Notes: generated by a model from the letters alone, not told the origin. Shown: positions 1-10,497, counted from the stretch's first letter. The stretch is DNA of 64,000 bases from Amycolatopsis rifamycinica (GCF_000695625.1 NZ_JMQI01000064.1:1-64000), one strand, 5' to 3'. Made by a program: numbers and translations.

Positions 1-605
1 GCGACCGCGGTTTCCGTGGTCTCGTCGGCATGGATTTCGGTGTAGGCCAGCCTGCTGTGGTCGTCGACGGCGTTGTGCAGGTAGGCGTAGCCGTGGCCGC
101 GTTGACCGCTGTTGCGGCGCCCGGCGGCGCGGCCGAGGGCGCGGTGGCCGCCGCCGTCGGGGATGTTGCCCAGCTTCTTGATGTCCACGTGGACCAGGTC
201 GCCGGGGGCGGGGTGTTCGTAGCGGCGGATCGGGGTGGCGGTGGCTCGGTCGAGGTGTGTCAGCCGGGCCAGCCGGTAGCGGGTCAGGATTCGGTGCACC
301 GTGGAGGGGTTGAGGCCGAGCAGGTAGGCGATCCGCGCGGGTCCCCACCGGCGGATCACCCGGACCTTGATGACTCGCCGCTCGGTCCGCGTCGGTGTCC
401 GGGCCGGACTGGTGCGGGGGCGGCTGGACCGGTCGGCCATGCCGGCTTCGCCGAGGTCGCGGTAGCGGCCGGCCCAGCGGGCGGCGGTGGAGACCGACAC
501 CTGGAACCGTTCCGCGGCCCGTCGTAGCGGCCAGCCGTCCTCGACCACACAACGGGCCAGGCGCAGTCTGCCGGTTGGGGTGAGGGGTGCGTTAGCGTGG
601 ATCAC
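1..605 (-). CDS. IS481 family transposase (3' end cut by window edge)
   Basis: This is a DDE-type transposase. The frame starts with GTG at 605 and stays open to the left edge, giving the first 201 residues of a protein usually around 320-340 long. The N-terminus is a helix-turn-helix region (REDGWPLRRAAERFQVS-like, residues about 20-45), followed by the linker with NPSTVHRIL typical of this group. The beginning of the integrase core (LVHVDIKKLG, then AYLHNAVDDHSRL) holds the first two catalytic aspartates. The third catalytic residue would lie outside the window. Nothing indicates a frameshift in the visible part, so the copy may be intact. Confidence 0.85.
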   Translation of the reverse strand, partial: MIHANAPLTPTGRLRLARCVVEDGWPLRRAAERFQVSVSTAARWAGRYRDLGEAGMADRSSRPRTSPARTPTRTERRVIKVRVIRRWGPARIAYLLGLNPSTVHRILTRYRLARLTHLDRATATPIRRYEHPAPGDLVHVDIKKLGNIPDGGGHRALGRAAGRRNSGQRGHGYAYLHNAVDDHSRLAYTEIHADETTETAV

Positions 606-669
606 GAGGGCCTCCGTGAGGCGGGGTAGACGTCGCAATCCACACCGAACCCAGAGGCCCTCCCTCACA
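1..669 (-). mobile_element. IS481-type insertion sequence, right part only
   Basis: The transposase frame below is followed outward by a terminal sequence that reads TGTGAGGGAGGG on the minus strand, ending at about 669. A TGT-starting end is usual for IS481 elements. The other end lies beyond the left edge, so the target duplication and the second inverted repeat cannot be checked. Confidence 0.7.
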
Positions 670-723
670 CCAAGATCATCCAATCACGTGTCACCACGAT
701 CGCAACCTCCCCGGGCACTACAC

Positions 724-2169
724 CTAGAGGTCGATGCCCGTGAACACGGTGACGCGTTCCTCCGTCAGGTCGTGCATGGCCGCGAGGACGCCTTCGCGGC
801 CGACGCCGGAGCCCTTCACCCCGCCGTAGGGCATCTGGTCGGCGCGGTAGGACGGGACGTCGCCGATGATCACGCCGCCGACCTCCAGTTCCGCCGACGC
901 GTGGAACGCCAGCTGGACGTCGGTGGTGAACACGCCAGCCTGCAGGCCGTACGCGGAGGCGTTGACCGAGCGGAAGGCCTCGTCGACGCCGTCCACAATG
1001 GACACAGCGAGGACTGGGCCGAAGATCTCCTCGGTCCAGGCCTTCGTGTCCGGCGGGACGTCGGCCAGCAGCGTCGGGGCGACGGTCGCGCCGTCGCGGG
1101 TGCCGCCGGTGAGCACCTTCGCGCCCGCCGCGACGGCTTCGTCGATCCACGCGACGATCCGCTCGGCGGCGGCTTCGTCGACCACCGGGCCGACGTCGGT
1201 GTTGCGGTCGTACGGGTCGCCGGTCCGCTGCGCCTCGACGGCTTCCACCAGCGCGGGCACGAACTCCTCGGCCACGGCGGCGTCCACGATCACCCGCTGC
1301 ACCGCGATGCAGGACTGGCCGGCCTGGTAGTTGCCGAAGGTGGCGATCCGGTGTGCGGCGCCCTCGGGGTCGGGCCAGTCGCGCAGCACGACGGCCGCCG
1401 CGTTGCCGCCGAGTTCGAGCACGACGTGCTTGCGCGGCGCGGCGTCCTTGAGCTGCCAGCCGACCGGGCCGGAGCCGGTGAACGACACGACCGGCAGCCG
1501 CGGGTCGGCGACGAGGGCTTGTGTTTGTTCGTTTCCCAGCGGCAGCACGGAAAACGCGCCTTCCGGCAGGTCCGTCTCGGCGAGGATCTCGCCGAGGACC
1601 AGCGCCGACAGCGGCGTCCGCGGCGCGGGCTTGACGATGATCGGCGCGCCGATCGCCAGCGACGGCGCGACCTTGTGCGCCACCAGGTTGAGCGGGAAGT
1701 TGAACGGCGCGATGCCGAGCACCGGGCCGCGCGGGACGCGGCGGGTCAGCGCCAGCCGCGCCTCGCCCGCGGGGTCGGTGTCGAGGCGCTGGACTTCGCC
1801 GGTGAAGCGGCGGGCCTCCTCGGCGGCGATCCGGAACACCGACACCGCGCGGTTCACCTCGGCTTCGGCCCACTTGAGCGGTTTGCCGTTCTCGGCGGTG
1901 ATCACCTCGGCGATCTCCTCGGCGCGCGCGGCGAGCACGCGGGAGACGTGGTCGAGCGCCCCGGCCCGCAGGTGCGCGGGGCTGCGCCGGAACTCCTTGG
2001 CGACCGCGGCCGCGGCGGCCACCGCGCGTTCGACCTGGTCCGGCCCGGGCACGGCGACCGTGGCGACCTCGCTGCCGTCGTACGGGTGGTGCACGACGAG
2101 GGTGGTGGCGCCCGGCTCCGGGCGGCCGGCGATCCAGGCGGGGCGCGGCTCGGGGGTGATCATGTCCAT
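724..2169 (-). CDS. NAD(P)-dependent aldehyde dehydrogenase
   Basis: A soluble aldehyde dehydrogenase of 481 residues, normal for the superfamily, oxidising an aldehyde to the acid. The catalytic cysteine is Cys287 in GQSCIAVQ and the general base is Glu252 in LELGGN. The cofactor-loop motif SFTGSGPVGW lies shortly before it, and the family signature PYGGVKGSGVGREG is near the C-terminus. It resembles the lactaldehyde / non-phosphorylating glyceraldehyde-3-phosphate group, but the substrate cannot be read from sequence. ATG at 2169 was preferred to a TTG nine bases upstream; no clear ribosome binding site precedes either. The neighbouring alcohol dehydrogenase is on the same strand, 55 bases upstream, so the two may act on one alcohol-aldehyde-acid route (inference). 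Confidence 0.85.
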   Translation of the reverse strand: MDMITPEPRPAWIAGRPEPGATTLVVHHPYDGSEVATVAVPGPDQVERAVAAAAAVAKEFRRSPAHLRAGALDHVSRVLAARAEEIAEVITAENGKPLKWAEAEVNRAVSVFRIAAEEARRFTGEVQRLDTDPAGEARLALTRRVPRGPVLGIAPFNFPLNLVAHKVAPSLAIGAPIIVKPAPRTPLSALVLGEILAETDLPEGAFSVLPLGNEQTQALVADPRLPVVSFTGSGPVGWQLKDAAPRKHVVLELGGNAAAVVLRDWPDPEGAAHRIATFGNYQAGQSCIAVQRVIVDAAVAEEFVPALVEAVEAQRTGDPYDRNTDVGPVVDEAAAERIVAWIDEAVAAGAKVLTGGTRDGATVAPTLLADVPPDTKAWTEEIFGPVLAVSIVDGVDEAFRSVNASAYGLQAGVFTTDVQLAFHASAELEVGGVIIGDVPSYRADQMPYGGVKGSGVGREGVLAAMHDLTEERVTVFTGIDL

Positions 2170-2224
2170 GCGTACCAACGTAATCCGGGTAGGGGCTCGG
2201 CCGGCGGACCCCCACCCGGACGGG

Positions 2225-3259
2225 TCACGGCTTGATGAGCACCTTCAGCGCTTCGCGGTCCGCCATCGCGCGGTAGCCGGCGGGGATCCCGTCGACGTCG
2301 ATGGTGCGGTCGAAGACCTTGCCGGGCTGGTACTTGCCGTCGAGGACGTCCGGCAGCAGCTCGGGGATGTAGTGCCGCGCCGGGGCGACGCCGCCGGTGA
2401 CGGTGATGTTGCGCCGGAACAGCGTGGGGCCGATCGGGCCTTCTTCGTACTGCGGGACGCCGACGCGGCTGACCGCGCCGCCCGCGCGCACGACGCCGAC
2501 GGCCATCTCGAAGGCGGGCTTCGTGCCGACGCATTCGAGGACGGCGTGCGTGCCTTCGCCGCCGGTCAGTTCGCGCACCTTCGCGATGCCTTCTTCGCCG
2601 CGCTCGGCGACGACGTCGGTCGCGCCGAACTCGCGGCCGAGGTCGGTCCGCGCCTGGTGACGTCCCATGAGGACGATCCGCTCGGCGCCGAGGCGCTTCG
2701 CGGCGAGGACGGCGGAGAGGCCGACAGCGCCGTCGCCGATCACGGTGACGTTCTGGCCGGCGCTCACGCGGGCCTTCGTCGCGGCGTGGTGGCCGGTCGG
2801 GAAGACGTCCGACAGCGTGAGCAGCGACGCGAGCAGCCCGTCGTCTTCGGTGTGCGGCACCTTGACGAGGGTGCCGTCGGCCTGCGGCACGCGCACGGCC
2901 TCGCCCTGGCCGCCGTCGACGCCGTTCGCGCCCCAGAACCCGCCGTGCACGCAGGAGGTCTGCAGGCCTTCGCGGCAGAACTGGCAGGTGTTGTCGGAGT
3001 AGACGAAGGGCGCGATGACGAGGTCGCCCTTGGCCACGGTGGTGACGTCCGGGCCGGTCTCCTCGACGATGCCGAGGAATTCGTGCCCGATGCGGCGGCC
3101 GTGCTCGCTCGGCGCCATGTCGGCGTACGGCCAGAGGTCGCTGCCGCAGATGCAGGACCGCACGACCCGCAGGATGACGTCGGTCGGCTCCACCAGCTTC
3201 GGGTCGGGGACGGTCTCCACCCGCACGTCGCCGGCGCCGTAAATGACTGTCGCTCGCAT
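2225..3259 (-). CDS. Zinc-dependent alcohol dehydrogenase
   Basis: A medium-chain dehydrogenase/reductase of 344 residues. Catalytic zinc ligands are visible as Cys38 in CICGSD and His59-Glu60 in IGHEF. A cysteine-containing loop (NTCQFCREGLQTSC) stands where the structural zinc site lies. The Rossmann motif is VIGDGAVGLSAVLAA. ATG at 3259 has AAAGG about eight bases upstream on the minus strand. The gene is divergent from the rhomboid gene, with 75 bases between starts. It is probably cotranscribed with the downstream aldehyde dehydrogenase. The substrate is unknown. Confidence 0.85.
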   Translation of the reverse strand: MRATVIYGAGDVRVETVPDPKLVEPTDVILRVVRSCICGSDLWPYADMAPSEHGRRIGHEFLGIVEETGPDVTTVAKGDLVIAPFVYSDNTCQFCREGLQTSCVHGGFWGANGVDGGQGEAVRVPQADGTLVKVPHTEDDGLLASLLTLSDVFPTGHHAATKARVSAGQNVTVIGDGAVGLSAVLAAKRLGAERIVLMGRHQARTDLGREFGATDVVAERGEEGIAKVRELTGGEGTHAVLECVGTKPAFEMAVGVVRAGGAVSRVGVPQYEEGPIGPTLFRRNITVTGGVAPARHYIPELLPDVLDGKYQPGKVFDRTIDVDGIPAGYRAMADREALKVLIKP

Positions 3260-3334
3260 GCATGTGCCTTTCCCTGGGCGGACCGTGACAAACGTCGGGG
3301 GTGCGACGGCGGTGGCGCGCCTAGATTTTCGTCC

Positions 3335-3940
3335 ATGACCACGCGCACCGCATCCCGCAACCCGTTCGTGGCGCTCGCTCCGGTGCGCCGCCGCCCGTAC
3401 CTGACCGCCGTGATCTTCGCCGTGACGCTGGCCTGCGGAATCGCGCAGCTGGTCCACCCGCCGTTGTACGACGCGATGCACCGCGACGCGGCCCGCATCG
3501 ACGCGGGCGAGTGGTACCGCCTGGTCACCGGCATGTTCTTCCAGGACGCGTGGGCGTTCGGCCTGGTCTTCAACCTGGCGTGGCTGGCGGTGTTCGGCAT
3601 CCTCGCCGAGCGCGTCTTCGGCCGCGTCCGCTGGCTCGTCCTGTACTTCACCTGCGGTCTGTTCGGCCAGGTCATGAGCTACGTCTGGCTCAACCCGGTG
3701 GGCGCGGGCAACTCGATGTGCACCGCCGGCCTGATCGGCGGCCTCGCGGCCGTGGCCATGGTGGCGTCGCGCCGTTACGGCGTGGTGCTGCCGGTCCAGT
3801 TCCGGATCATGGCCTTCGCGGTGCCGGTGCTGGCCGTGGCCGACACGCTCGTGCACGACAACCACGGCCTGCCCGCGCTGCTCGGCCTGGCCCTGGGCTT
3901 CCTGCTGCTACCGGCTCCGGTACAGGTCGCGCAGCAGTAG
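3335..3940 (+). CDS. Rhomboid-family intramembrane serine protease
   Basis: A 201-residue polytopic membrane protein with about six hydrophobic segments. The rhomboid nucleophile motif appears as GNSMCTAG, with Ser in G-x-S. The catalytic His lies in the last helix, in DNHGLPALLGLALG. Known rhomboids cleave single-pass proteins inside the membrane. The substrate here is unknown. The ATG at 3335 lacks a strong ribosome binding site. Its last 33 bases overlap the end of the convergent DinB-like gene. Confidence 0.75.
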   Translation: MTTRTASRNPFVALAPVRRRPYLTAVIFAVTLACGIAQLVHPPLYDAMHRDAARIDAGEWYRLVTGMFFQDAWAFGLVFNLAWLAVFGILAERVFGRVRWLVLYFTCGLFGQVMSYVWLNPVGAGNSMCTAGLIGGLAAVAMVASRRYGVVLPVQFRIMAFAVPVLAVADTLVHDNHGLPALLGLALGFLLLPAPVQVAQQ

Positions 3941-4453
3941 GACCTCGGCGCAGTGGTGGATCATCTCGCGGTGGATGTGCAGCACCAGCGTCGCCATCGG
4001 GTACTGCGCGTACGGGCCCTCCGCAGGCCCGCACGGCCGCGCCAACGCCTCTTCGTCGAGCGACTGCACTCCGGCGACCCACTGCGCGTAGAGCTTGTCG
4101 AGCTCCGCAAGCGCTTCGGCGGCCGTCCCCGGGTAGGGGTAGGTGTCGTAGCCGATCGGCGCGCCGCCGAAGTGGGAGCCGATCCGCGCGCCCAGCACCC
4201 CGACCAGGATGTGCCCGAGCCGCCAGGCGATCGTCGTGACCGGTGGCGGGACCGGCTCCGGGAACGCGAAGTCGATGGTGAACGGGCCCGTGCCCGGCTC
4301 GTCGTCCGACTTGCGCGGCCGCACGGTCCAGCAGGTCGCGACCGGCTCCCAGAAGTACTCGTCGTCGGTGAGCCCTTCGAACTTCGGGCGCGTGTGCACC
4401 TTCCAGTGGAAGTCGAGCTGATCGGTCAGTTCCTTGGTCCAGTTCACAGCCAT
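3908..4453 (-). CDS. DinB-like four-helix protein
   Basis: A soluble 181-residue protein of the DinB / mycothiol-dependent isomerase fold. The N-terminal helix (TDQLDFHWKVHTRPKFEGLTDDEYFWEP) and the histidine-rich helices (AWRLGHILVG, LHIHREMIHHCAEVLLLRDLY) carry the metal-ligand pattern of the family. Function in most members is unproved; thiol transfer is one option. ATG at 4453 is preferred to an upstream GTG at 4462. Confidence 0.75.
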   Translation of the reverse strand: MAVNWTKELTDQLDFHWKVHTRPKFEGLTDDEYFWEPVATCWTVRPRKSDDEPGTGPFTIDFAFPEPVPPPVTTIAWRLGHILVGVLGARIGSHFGGAPIGYDTYPYPGTAAEALAELDKLYAQWVAGVQSLDEEALARPCGPAEGPYAQYPMATLVLHIHREMIHHCAEVLLLRDLYRSR

Positions 4454-4560
4454 ACCGCGCACCGTATGCGCGATTCAGGACAGAACCGGCCCTGAATCCG
4501 GGGTGACCCGGCCCACCTGGGACGATGGCGGGGAACCCACTTCTCGTCTGGAGGCGCCAG

Positions 4561-6117
<1,557 letters not shown>

Positions 6118-6134
6118 CCCGCCCCTAGACAGGA

Positions 6135-6168
6135 CTGGAGGCCCCGGCGTGGGATCCGGGGCCTCCAG
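6135..6168. terminator. Stem-loop between guaA and the convergent small membrane gene
   Basis: A perfect 13-bp stem (6135-6147 pairing with 6156-6168) around an eight-base loop lies 17 bases after the guaA stop and 12 bases from the stop of the opposing gene. There is no T-run, so it is best read as a bidirectional terminator of the GC-rich actinomycete kind. Confidence 0.65.
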
Positions 6169-6180
6169 TGTTCCGGTGGT

Positions 6181-6420
6181 TCAGCGACGCCGCTTGCCGC
6201 CGAAGGACGCCGCGAGGAGCAGCACGCCCACGAACACCGCGCCGCCGGCGATCACCCAGCGGAAGTCGAACGAGGGCAGCCAGCTCGCGCCGTCCGAGAG
6301 GACGTACGCCGACACCAGCAGCGTCGCGATCCCGACGACCAGGGTGAAGACGTCCAGGCCGCGCTTGGCGGGCTGGGTCTCGGCCGGGTTGTCGTAGGCG
6401 TAGGGGTTCTGGTCAGGCAC
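6181..6420 (-). CDS. Small two-helix membrane protein coupled to PspC-type gene
   Basis: A 79-residue protein with a short polar N-terminus, two hydrophobic helices (about 24-41 and 54-72) and a basic KRRR tail. GTG at 6420 has GGAGGTG upstream and overlaps the stop of the preceding PspC-type gene by eight bases, suggesting translational coupling. No function is known. The pairing suggests it belongs to the same envelope-stress unit (inference). Confidence 0.75.
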   Translation of the reverse strand: MPDQNPYAYDNPAETQPAKRGLDVFTLVVGIATLLVSAYVLSDGASWLPSFDFRWVIAGGAVFVGVLLLAASFGGKRRR

Positions 6421-7705
6421 GCCGCACCTCCACGTTGCCCACGCTGTTGGTGACCTTCAGGGTGATCTTCTGGCCGCCGGGGCCGTCGGCGCCGTTGTCG
6501 GTGCCGATCAGGGCTTCCTGGTCGACGCCGTCGCTCGAGCGGCCGAAGCACAACGCCTCACCCGCGCCGGTGTGGCAGTCGAAGGTGACGTCCGCGGTCT
6601 CCGGCACGATGACCGTGGTGTCGCCCGCGCCGTTGGACACGGTCGTCGAGTACGGCGCTCCGGCGGGCAGCTTGGTCAGGTCGAGGCGGATGTCGCCGGC
6701 CGCGTGCTGGTAGAGCGGCTTCAGCTCGGTCAGCGACTGCGGGACCGGGTCGAGGTCGCCGACCCCGCCGCGGACGTCGAAGTCCTTGAACGGCGCGGTC
6801 GTCAGGACCATGCCGGCGATGGCCAGCGGGATGGCGAGGCCGACCAGCCCGCGCCCGCCGCCGGCGAACGCGCCGGCGACCAGGCCGATGCCGACCACGC
6901 CGAGCACCAGTCCGACGATGTGCTGCGCGTCGAACCAGGCGACGCCGTTGAGGGCCGCCAGCACACCGGCGCCGGCGGTCACCACGGCCAGCGCGAAGGT
7001 CGCCGAGCCGATCTTCGACCGATGACGCCGTTGCGGCGCCTGGAACGAAGGCATCGGCCGCGGCGGCTCCGGGGGCCGCGGGGCTTCGGGGAGGTCCCAC
7101 CCGGCCGGATCGGCGGCGAGCGGGTCCCAGCCGCGCGCCGGCGACGGCGCCTCGGCGGTGTCGGTCATGGTGAAGGCTCCGTTTCCGGTGAAGGCCGGGT
7201 ACGACGTCCGCGCGACAACCGGCGCGGGGCGGTTCTCGTGGCCGCGGCTGCGGTGCAGCAGGTAGAGGGCGGCGGCGATGAGGGCGCAGCTGATGAGCCC
7301 GCCGCCGTCGAACCAGGAGCCGCTGATCGAGCCCCCGGCGCTGAGCACGGTGAGGACGATGAGCACGACGGCGAACGCGGGCGACACCGAAGACCGGCCA
7401 CGCCCGATGAGGCTTTCGAAGCCGGAGACCTCGTCCCCTTCGCCGGGCAGGAACAGCCACCCCAGCAGGTAGAAGGGAACGCCGAAGCCACCGAAGATCG
7501 TCGTGACGACCAGGGCGATCCGCACGACGACGGGATCAACCCCGTACCGCCGCCCCACGGCGGCGGCCACCCCGGCCAGCTTCCGCCCGGAGTGCGGCCG
7601 CCGGGGCCGGCTGACCCAGAAGTCCTTGACGGTCTCCTCGAAGCCGTTCAGGGCGCCCGGCTTCGGCGACCGGGTTTCGCTCGCACCACTCATACCGAGA
7701 AGCAT
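6413..7705 (-). CDS. PspC-domain membrane protein with LiaF-like C-terminus
   Basis: About 430 residues. The PspC domain is near the N-terminus (SGRKLAGVAAAVGRRYGVDPVVVRIALVV and a following helix ending LLGWLFLPGEGDE). Then come more hydrophobic helices, a proline-rich cytoplasmic linker and a second helix group. The C-terminus is beta-rich (AAGDIRLDLTKL ... SVGNVEVRRA), like the cell-wall-stress sensor part of LiaF proteins. Such proteins monitor membrane state and work with two-component systems; the kinase at 8507 also carries a PspC domain. The start could be ATG 7705 or ATG 7693. Confidence 0.8.
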   Translation of the reverse strand: MLLGMSGASETRSPKPGALNGFEETVKDFWVSRPRRPHSGRKLAGVAAAVGRRYGVDPVVVRIALVVTTIFGGFGVPFYLLGWLFLPGEGDEVSGFESLIGRGRSSVSPAFAVVLIVLTVLSAGGSISGSWFDGGGLISCALIAAALYLLHRSRGHENRPAPVVARTSYPAFTGNGAFTMTDTAEAPSPARGWDPLAADPAGWDLPEAPRPPEPPRPMPSFQAPQRRHRSKIGSATFALAVVTAGAGVLAALNGVAWFDAQHIVGLVLGVVGIGLVAGAFAGGGRGLVGLAIPLAIAGMVLTTAPFKDFDVRGGVGDLDPVPQSLTELKPLYQHAAGDIRLDLTKLPAGAPYSTTVSNGAGDTTVIVPETADVTFDCHTGAGEALCFGRSSDGVDQEALIGTDNGADGPGGQKITLKVTNSVGNVEVRRA

Positions 7706-7830
7706 GCGGCACTCGCCGTGGCGGGACATCCGGGATGGTCCCTGAGGTTTCCCGGAGAGGGACGCCGGCGTAACAGGCGGCTGCCGGGCGCGACCTCTGT
7801 TCCGGATCCAGTGCGGAGGAGGAAGCTGCG

Positions 7831-8448
7831 ATGGCCCGTAGGAAGAAGGCGGCCGCCACCCAAGGCGGTGCCGTGGCCGGGATCGCCGTGGCCGGCGTGG
7901 TGGTGCTCACCATCGCGAAGTTCGTCGCGGCCCACCCGGTCGCCTCGCTCGCCGGGTGCACCGCGGTGCTCGGTGCGGTGATCTGCGGGACCGTGCTGTG
8001 GCGGCGGCGGAAGGCACGCGAAGCGCGGCGGGCGTGGGAAATCGAGTTCGCCCGGTCCCAGGAGATCGCTCGCTACCACGCGATGGCACCCGACGAGTTC
8101 GAGCGCGCCCTCGCCTTCCTCTGCTCGCGGGACGGCTGCTCGCAGGCGACGGTCACGGGCCGCGCGGGTGACCTGGGCGCGGACGTCACCGCGTACGCAC
8201 CCGACGGGCGCAAGATCGTCCTGCAGGCCAAGCGGTACGGCGGCACCTCCAAGGTCACCGGCCCGGATCTGCAGCGCTTCGGCGGTACCTGCTTCACCGT
8301 GCACGGCGCGGGCGTCGCCGCCGTGGTGACCACTTCGACGTTCACGAAGCAGGCGCGGCAGTACGCCGCCCACCACGGGATCCGCCTGCTCGACGGGCCC
8401 GGCCTCGCCGCCTGGGCCGGCCGGACCGGACCGGCTCCCTGGCACTGA
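7831..8448 (+). CDS. Membrane-anchored Mrr-like restriction endonuclease domain protein
   Basis: A 205-residue protein with two predicted helices (about 12-30 and 38-56), a basic linker RRRKAREARR, then an Mrr-type nuclease domain. The catalytic pattern is visible as GDLGADV, supplying Asp, followed about 13 residues later by LQAKRYGG, the Gln-x-Lys of Mrr nucleases. The C-terminal helices (TFTKQARQYAAHHGIRLLDG) also match that family. A GGAGGA site precedes ATG 7831. Members are known as orphan nucleases of unknown role; the membrane anchor argues against classical restriction. It lies between the divergent PspC gene and the PspC kinase. Confidence 0.75.
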   Translation: MARRKKAAATQGGAVAGIAVAGVVVLTIAKFVAAHPVASLAGCTAVLGAVICGTVLWRRRKAREARRAWEIEFARSQEIARYHAMAPDEFERALAFLCSRDGCSQATVTGRAGDLGADVTAYAPDGRKIVLQAKRYGGTSKVTGPDLQRFGGTCFTVHGAGVAAVVTTSTFTKQARQYAAHHGIRLLDGPGLAAWAGRTGPAPWH

Positions 8449-8506
8449 CGCGGGGGCACCGGATCAGGGACTTCCCCGATGGAACCGCACCCCGGCCCGT
8501 GTGACC

Positions 8507-9805
8507 ATGGACGGCGTGCAGGAGTCCCTCGACCACGTCACCGCCGAGCAGGCGATCGCCACCGCGGAACCGGCCGCGCCCAAGATGTTCCGGCGCCGGT
8601 CCGGGCGGGCCATCGCCGGTGTCGCCGGGGGGCTCGCCGATCACCTCGGCGTGCCGGTCCTCTGGGTGCGGACGGCGTTCGCGTTGCTCGCCGCGCTCAA
8701 CGGCGCCGGCCTGCTCGCCTACGGTCTCCTCTGGGTCTTCGTCCAGCAGCAGTCCGAAGAAGCCGCGGACGCGCCGAAGCCGAAGGAACGGCAGCAGGCG
8801 TTCGGCCTGATCGCGCTGGGCGTCGGCCTCGCCGTCGCCAGCGGGACGCTCACCGGGTTCATCAGCGGGTGGGTCGCGGTGCCCCTCGCCGTCGCCATGA
8901 TCGGTCTCGCGGTCGTCTGGCGGGAGGCCGACGAGTCGCAGCGCCGCCGTTGGCGGGTCGGGGCGAAGGACGGCTTCGCGGGCGCTTTCCTCGGCGGGGG
9001 CGGCTGGTCGGCCGCCATCCGGATCGTCGCCGGCGTCGCGCTGGTGATCACCGGCATCACTGTCGTCGTGCTGCGCAGCGGCACCCTCGACCAGGTCCAG
9101 TTCGCGCTCATCGCCGTCATCGCCACCCTGATCGGGGTCGCCGTGCTGACCGTGCCGTTCTGGCTGCGGCTGGTCCGGGACCTCTCCGACGAGCGCAAGG
9201 CCCGCATCCGCACCGACGAACGCGCCGAGATCGCCGCCCACCTGCACGACTCGGTGCTGCAGACCCTCGCGTTGATCCAGAAGCAGAGCGAGTCGCCGCG
9301 CGAGGTCGCCAGGCTGGCCCGCAGCCAGGAACGCGAGCTGCGCGGCTGGCTGTACGGCGCGGGTGGCTACGGCAAGCCGGGCGAGAAGGCCGAGGAAGCG
9401 ACCGGTCTGCTGTCCGAAGCGCTCGCGACGGCGTGCGGCGAGGTCGAGGACACTTTCGCGATCTCGGTCGGCCAGGTCGTCGTCGGCGACGCCGAACTCG
9501 ACGAAGCACTGGTCGCGCTCGTGCAGGCCGCGCGCGAAGCCATCGTGAACGCGGCCAAGCACGCGGGTGTCGACGAGGTCAGCGTCTTCGCCGAGGTCGA
9601 GCCGACGGCGGTGACGGTGTTCGTCCGCGACCGCGGCAAGGGCTTCGACCCCGACCTCGTCCCGGACGACCGTCACGGCCTCGCCGACTCGATCCGCGGC
9701 CGGATGACCCGTCACGGCGGCACGTGCAAGGTCCGGACGGCACCGGGCGAGGGCACCGAGGTGCAGCTCGCCATGCCGGTGAAAGCGGGCAAGGGAGCGG
9801 CGTGA
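8507..9805 (+). CDS. PspC-domain sensor histidine kinase
   Basis: A 432-residue kinase. The N-terminal PspC domain (RRSGRAIAGVAGGLADHLGVP and helix) is followed by several more membrane helices. The HisKA_3-type phosphoacceptor motif HLHDSVLQTL carries His247. The ATPase domain has N-box VNAAKHAGVD, G-box DRGKGFDPD and DRHGLADSIRGRM. The usual partner is a NarL/LuxR regulator, which follows here after only seven bases. The signal is probably envelope stress (inference from the PspC domain). ATG 8507 was preferred to GTG 8501; no strong ribosome binding site decides this. Confidence 0.9.
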   Translation: MDGVQESLDHVTAEQAIATAEPAAPKMFRRRSGRAIAGVAGGLADHLGVPVLWVRTAFALLAALNGAGLLAYGLLWVFVQQQSEEAADAPKPKERQQAFGLIALGVGLAVASGTLTGFISGWVAVPLAVAMIGLAVVWREADESQRRRWRVGAKDGFAGAFLGGGGWSAAIRIVAGVALVITGITVVVLRSGTLDQVQFALIAVIATLIGVAVLTVPFWLRLVRDLSDERKARIRTDERAEIAAHLHDSVLQTLALIQKQSESPREVARLARSQERELRGWLYGAGGYGKPGEKAEEATGLLSEALATACGEVEDTFAISVGQVVVGDAELDEALVALVQAAREAIVNAAKHAGVDEVSVFAEVEPTAVTVFVRDRGKGFDPDLVPDDRHGLADSIRGRMTRHGGTCKVRTAPGEGTEVQLAMPVKAGKGAA

Positions 9806-9812
9806 GGCGGCT

Positions 9813-10493
9813 ATGCTCGACGACGTGACGGACAACCAGCGTGAACCGGTCAAGGTGTTCCTCGTCGACGACCACGCGTTGTTCCGCGCCGGGGTGCGCA
9901 CCGAGCTGGATTCGATCACCGACGAGGTGCGCGTGGTCGGCGAAGCCGGCTCGGTGGCCGAAGCGGTGGCGGGCATCGCCCGCACGAAGCCCCAGGTGGT
10001 GCTGCTCGACGTCCACATGCCCGACGGCGGCGGCGCCGAAGTGCTGCGCCGGATCCGCCCGGAGCTCCCGGACGTGGTGTTCCTGGCCCTGTCGGTCTCG
10101 GACGCGGCGGAGGACGTCATCGCGGTCATCCGGGCGGGCGCCCGCGGCTACGTCACGAAGACGATCTCGTCGAAGGAACTGGTCCGGGCCGTGGTCCGCG
10201 TGTCCGACGGCGACGCGGTGTTCTCCCCGCGCCTGGCGGGCTTCGTGCTGGACGCGTTCGCGGACCGCCCGGGTTCGGCGCCGATCAACGACCCGGAGCT
10301 GGACCTGCTGACCCCCCGCGAACGCGACGTCCTGCGGCTGCTGGCGCGCGGGTACGCGTACAAGGAGATCGCGTCGGAGCTGTTCATCTCGGTGAAGACG
10401 GTGGAGACGCACGTTTCGAGCGTGCTGCGGAAGACCCAGCTTTCGAACCGCTACGAGCTCTCCCGCTGGGCCTCCGACCGCCGCCTCGTCTGA
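9813..10493 (+). CDS. NarL/LuxR-family response regulator
   Basis: A 226-residue regulator. The receiver domain has acidic pocket DDH near residue 20 and phosphoacceptor Asp66 in LLDVHMPDG, with the conserved Lys in VTKTIS. The C-terminal LuxR helix-turn-helix is LTPRERDVLRLLARG ... VKTVETHVSSVLRKT. It is cotranscribed with the upstream PspC kinase. It likely controls that operon and the divergent PspC genes (inference). Confidence 0.93.
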   Translation: MLDDVTDNQREPVKVFLVDDHALFRAGVRTELDSITDEVRVVGEAGSVAEAVAGIARTKPQVVLLDVHMPDGGGAEVLRRIRPELPDVVFLALSVSDAAEDVIAVIRAGARGYVTKTISSKELVRAVVRVSDGDAVFSPRLAGFVLDAFADRPGSAPINDPELDLLTPRERDVLRLLARGYAYKEIASELFISVKTVETHVSSVLRKTQLSNRYELSRWASDRRLV

Positions 10494-10497
10494 AGAC

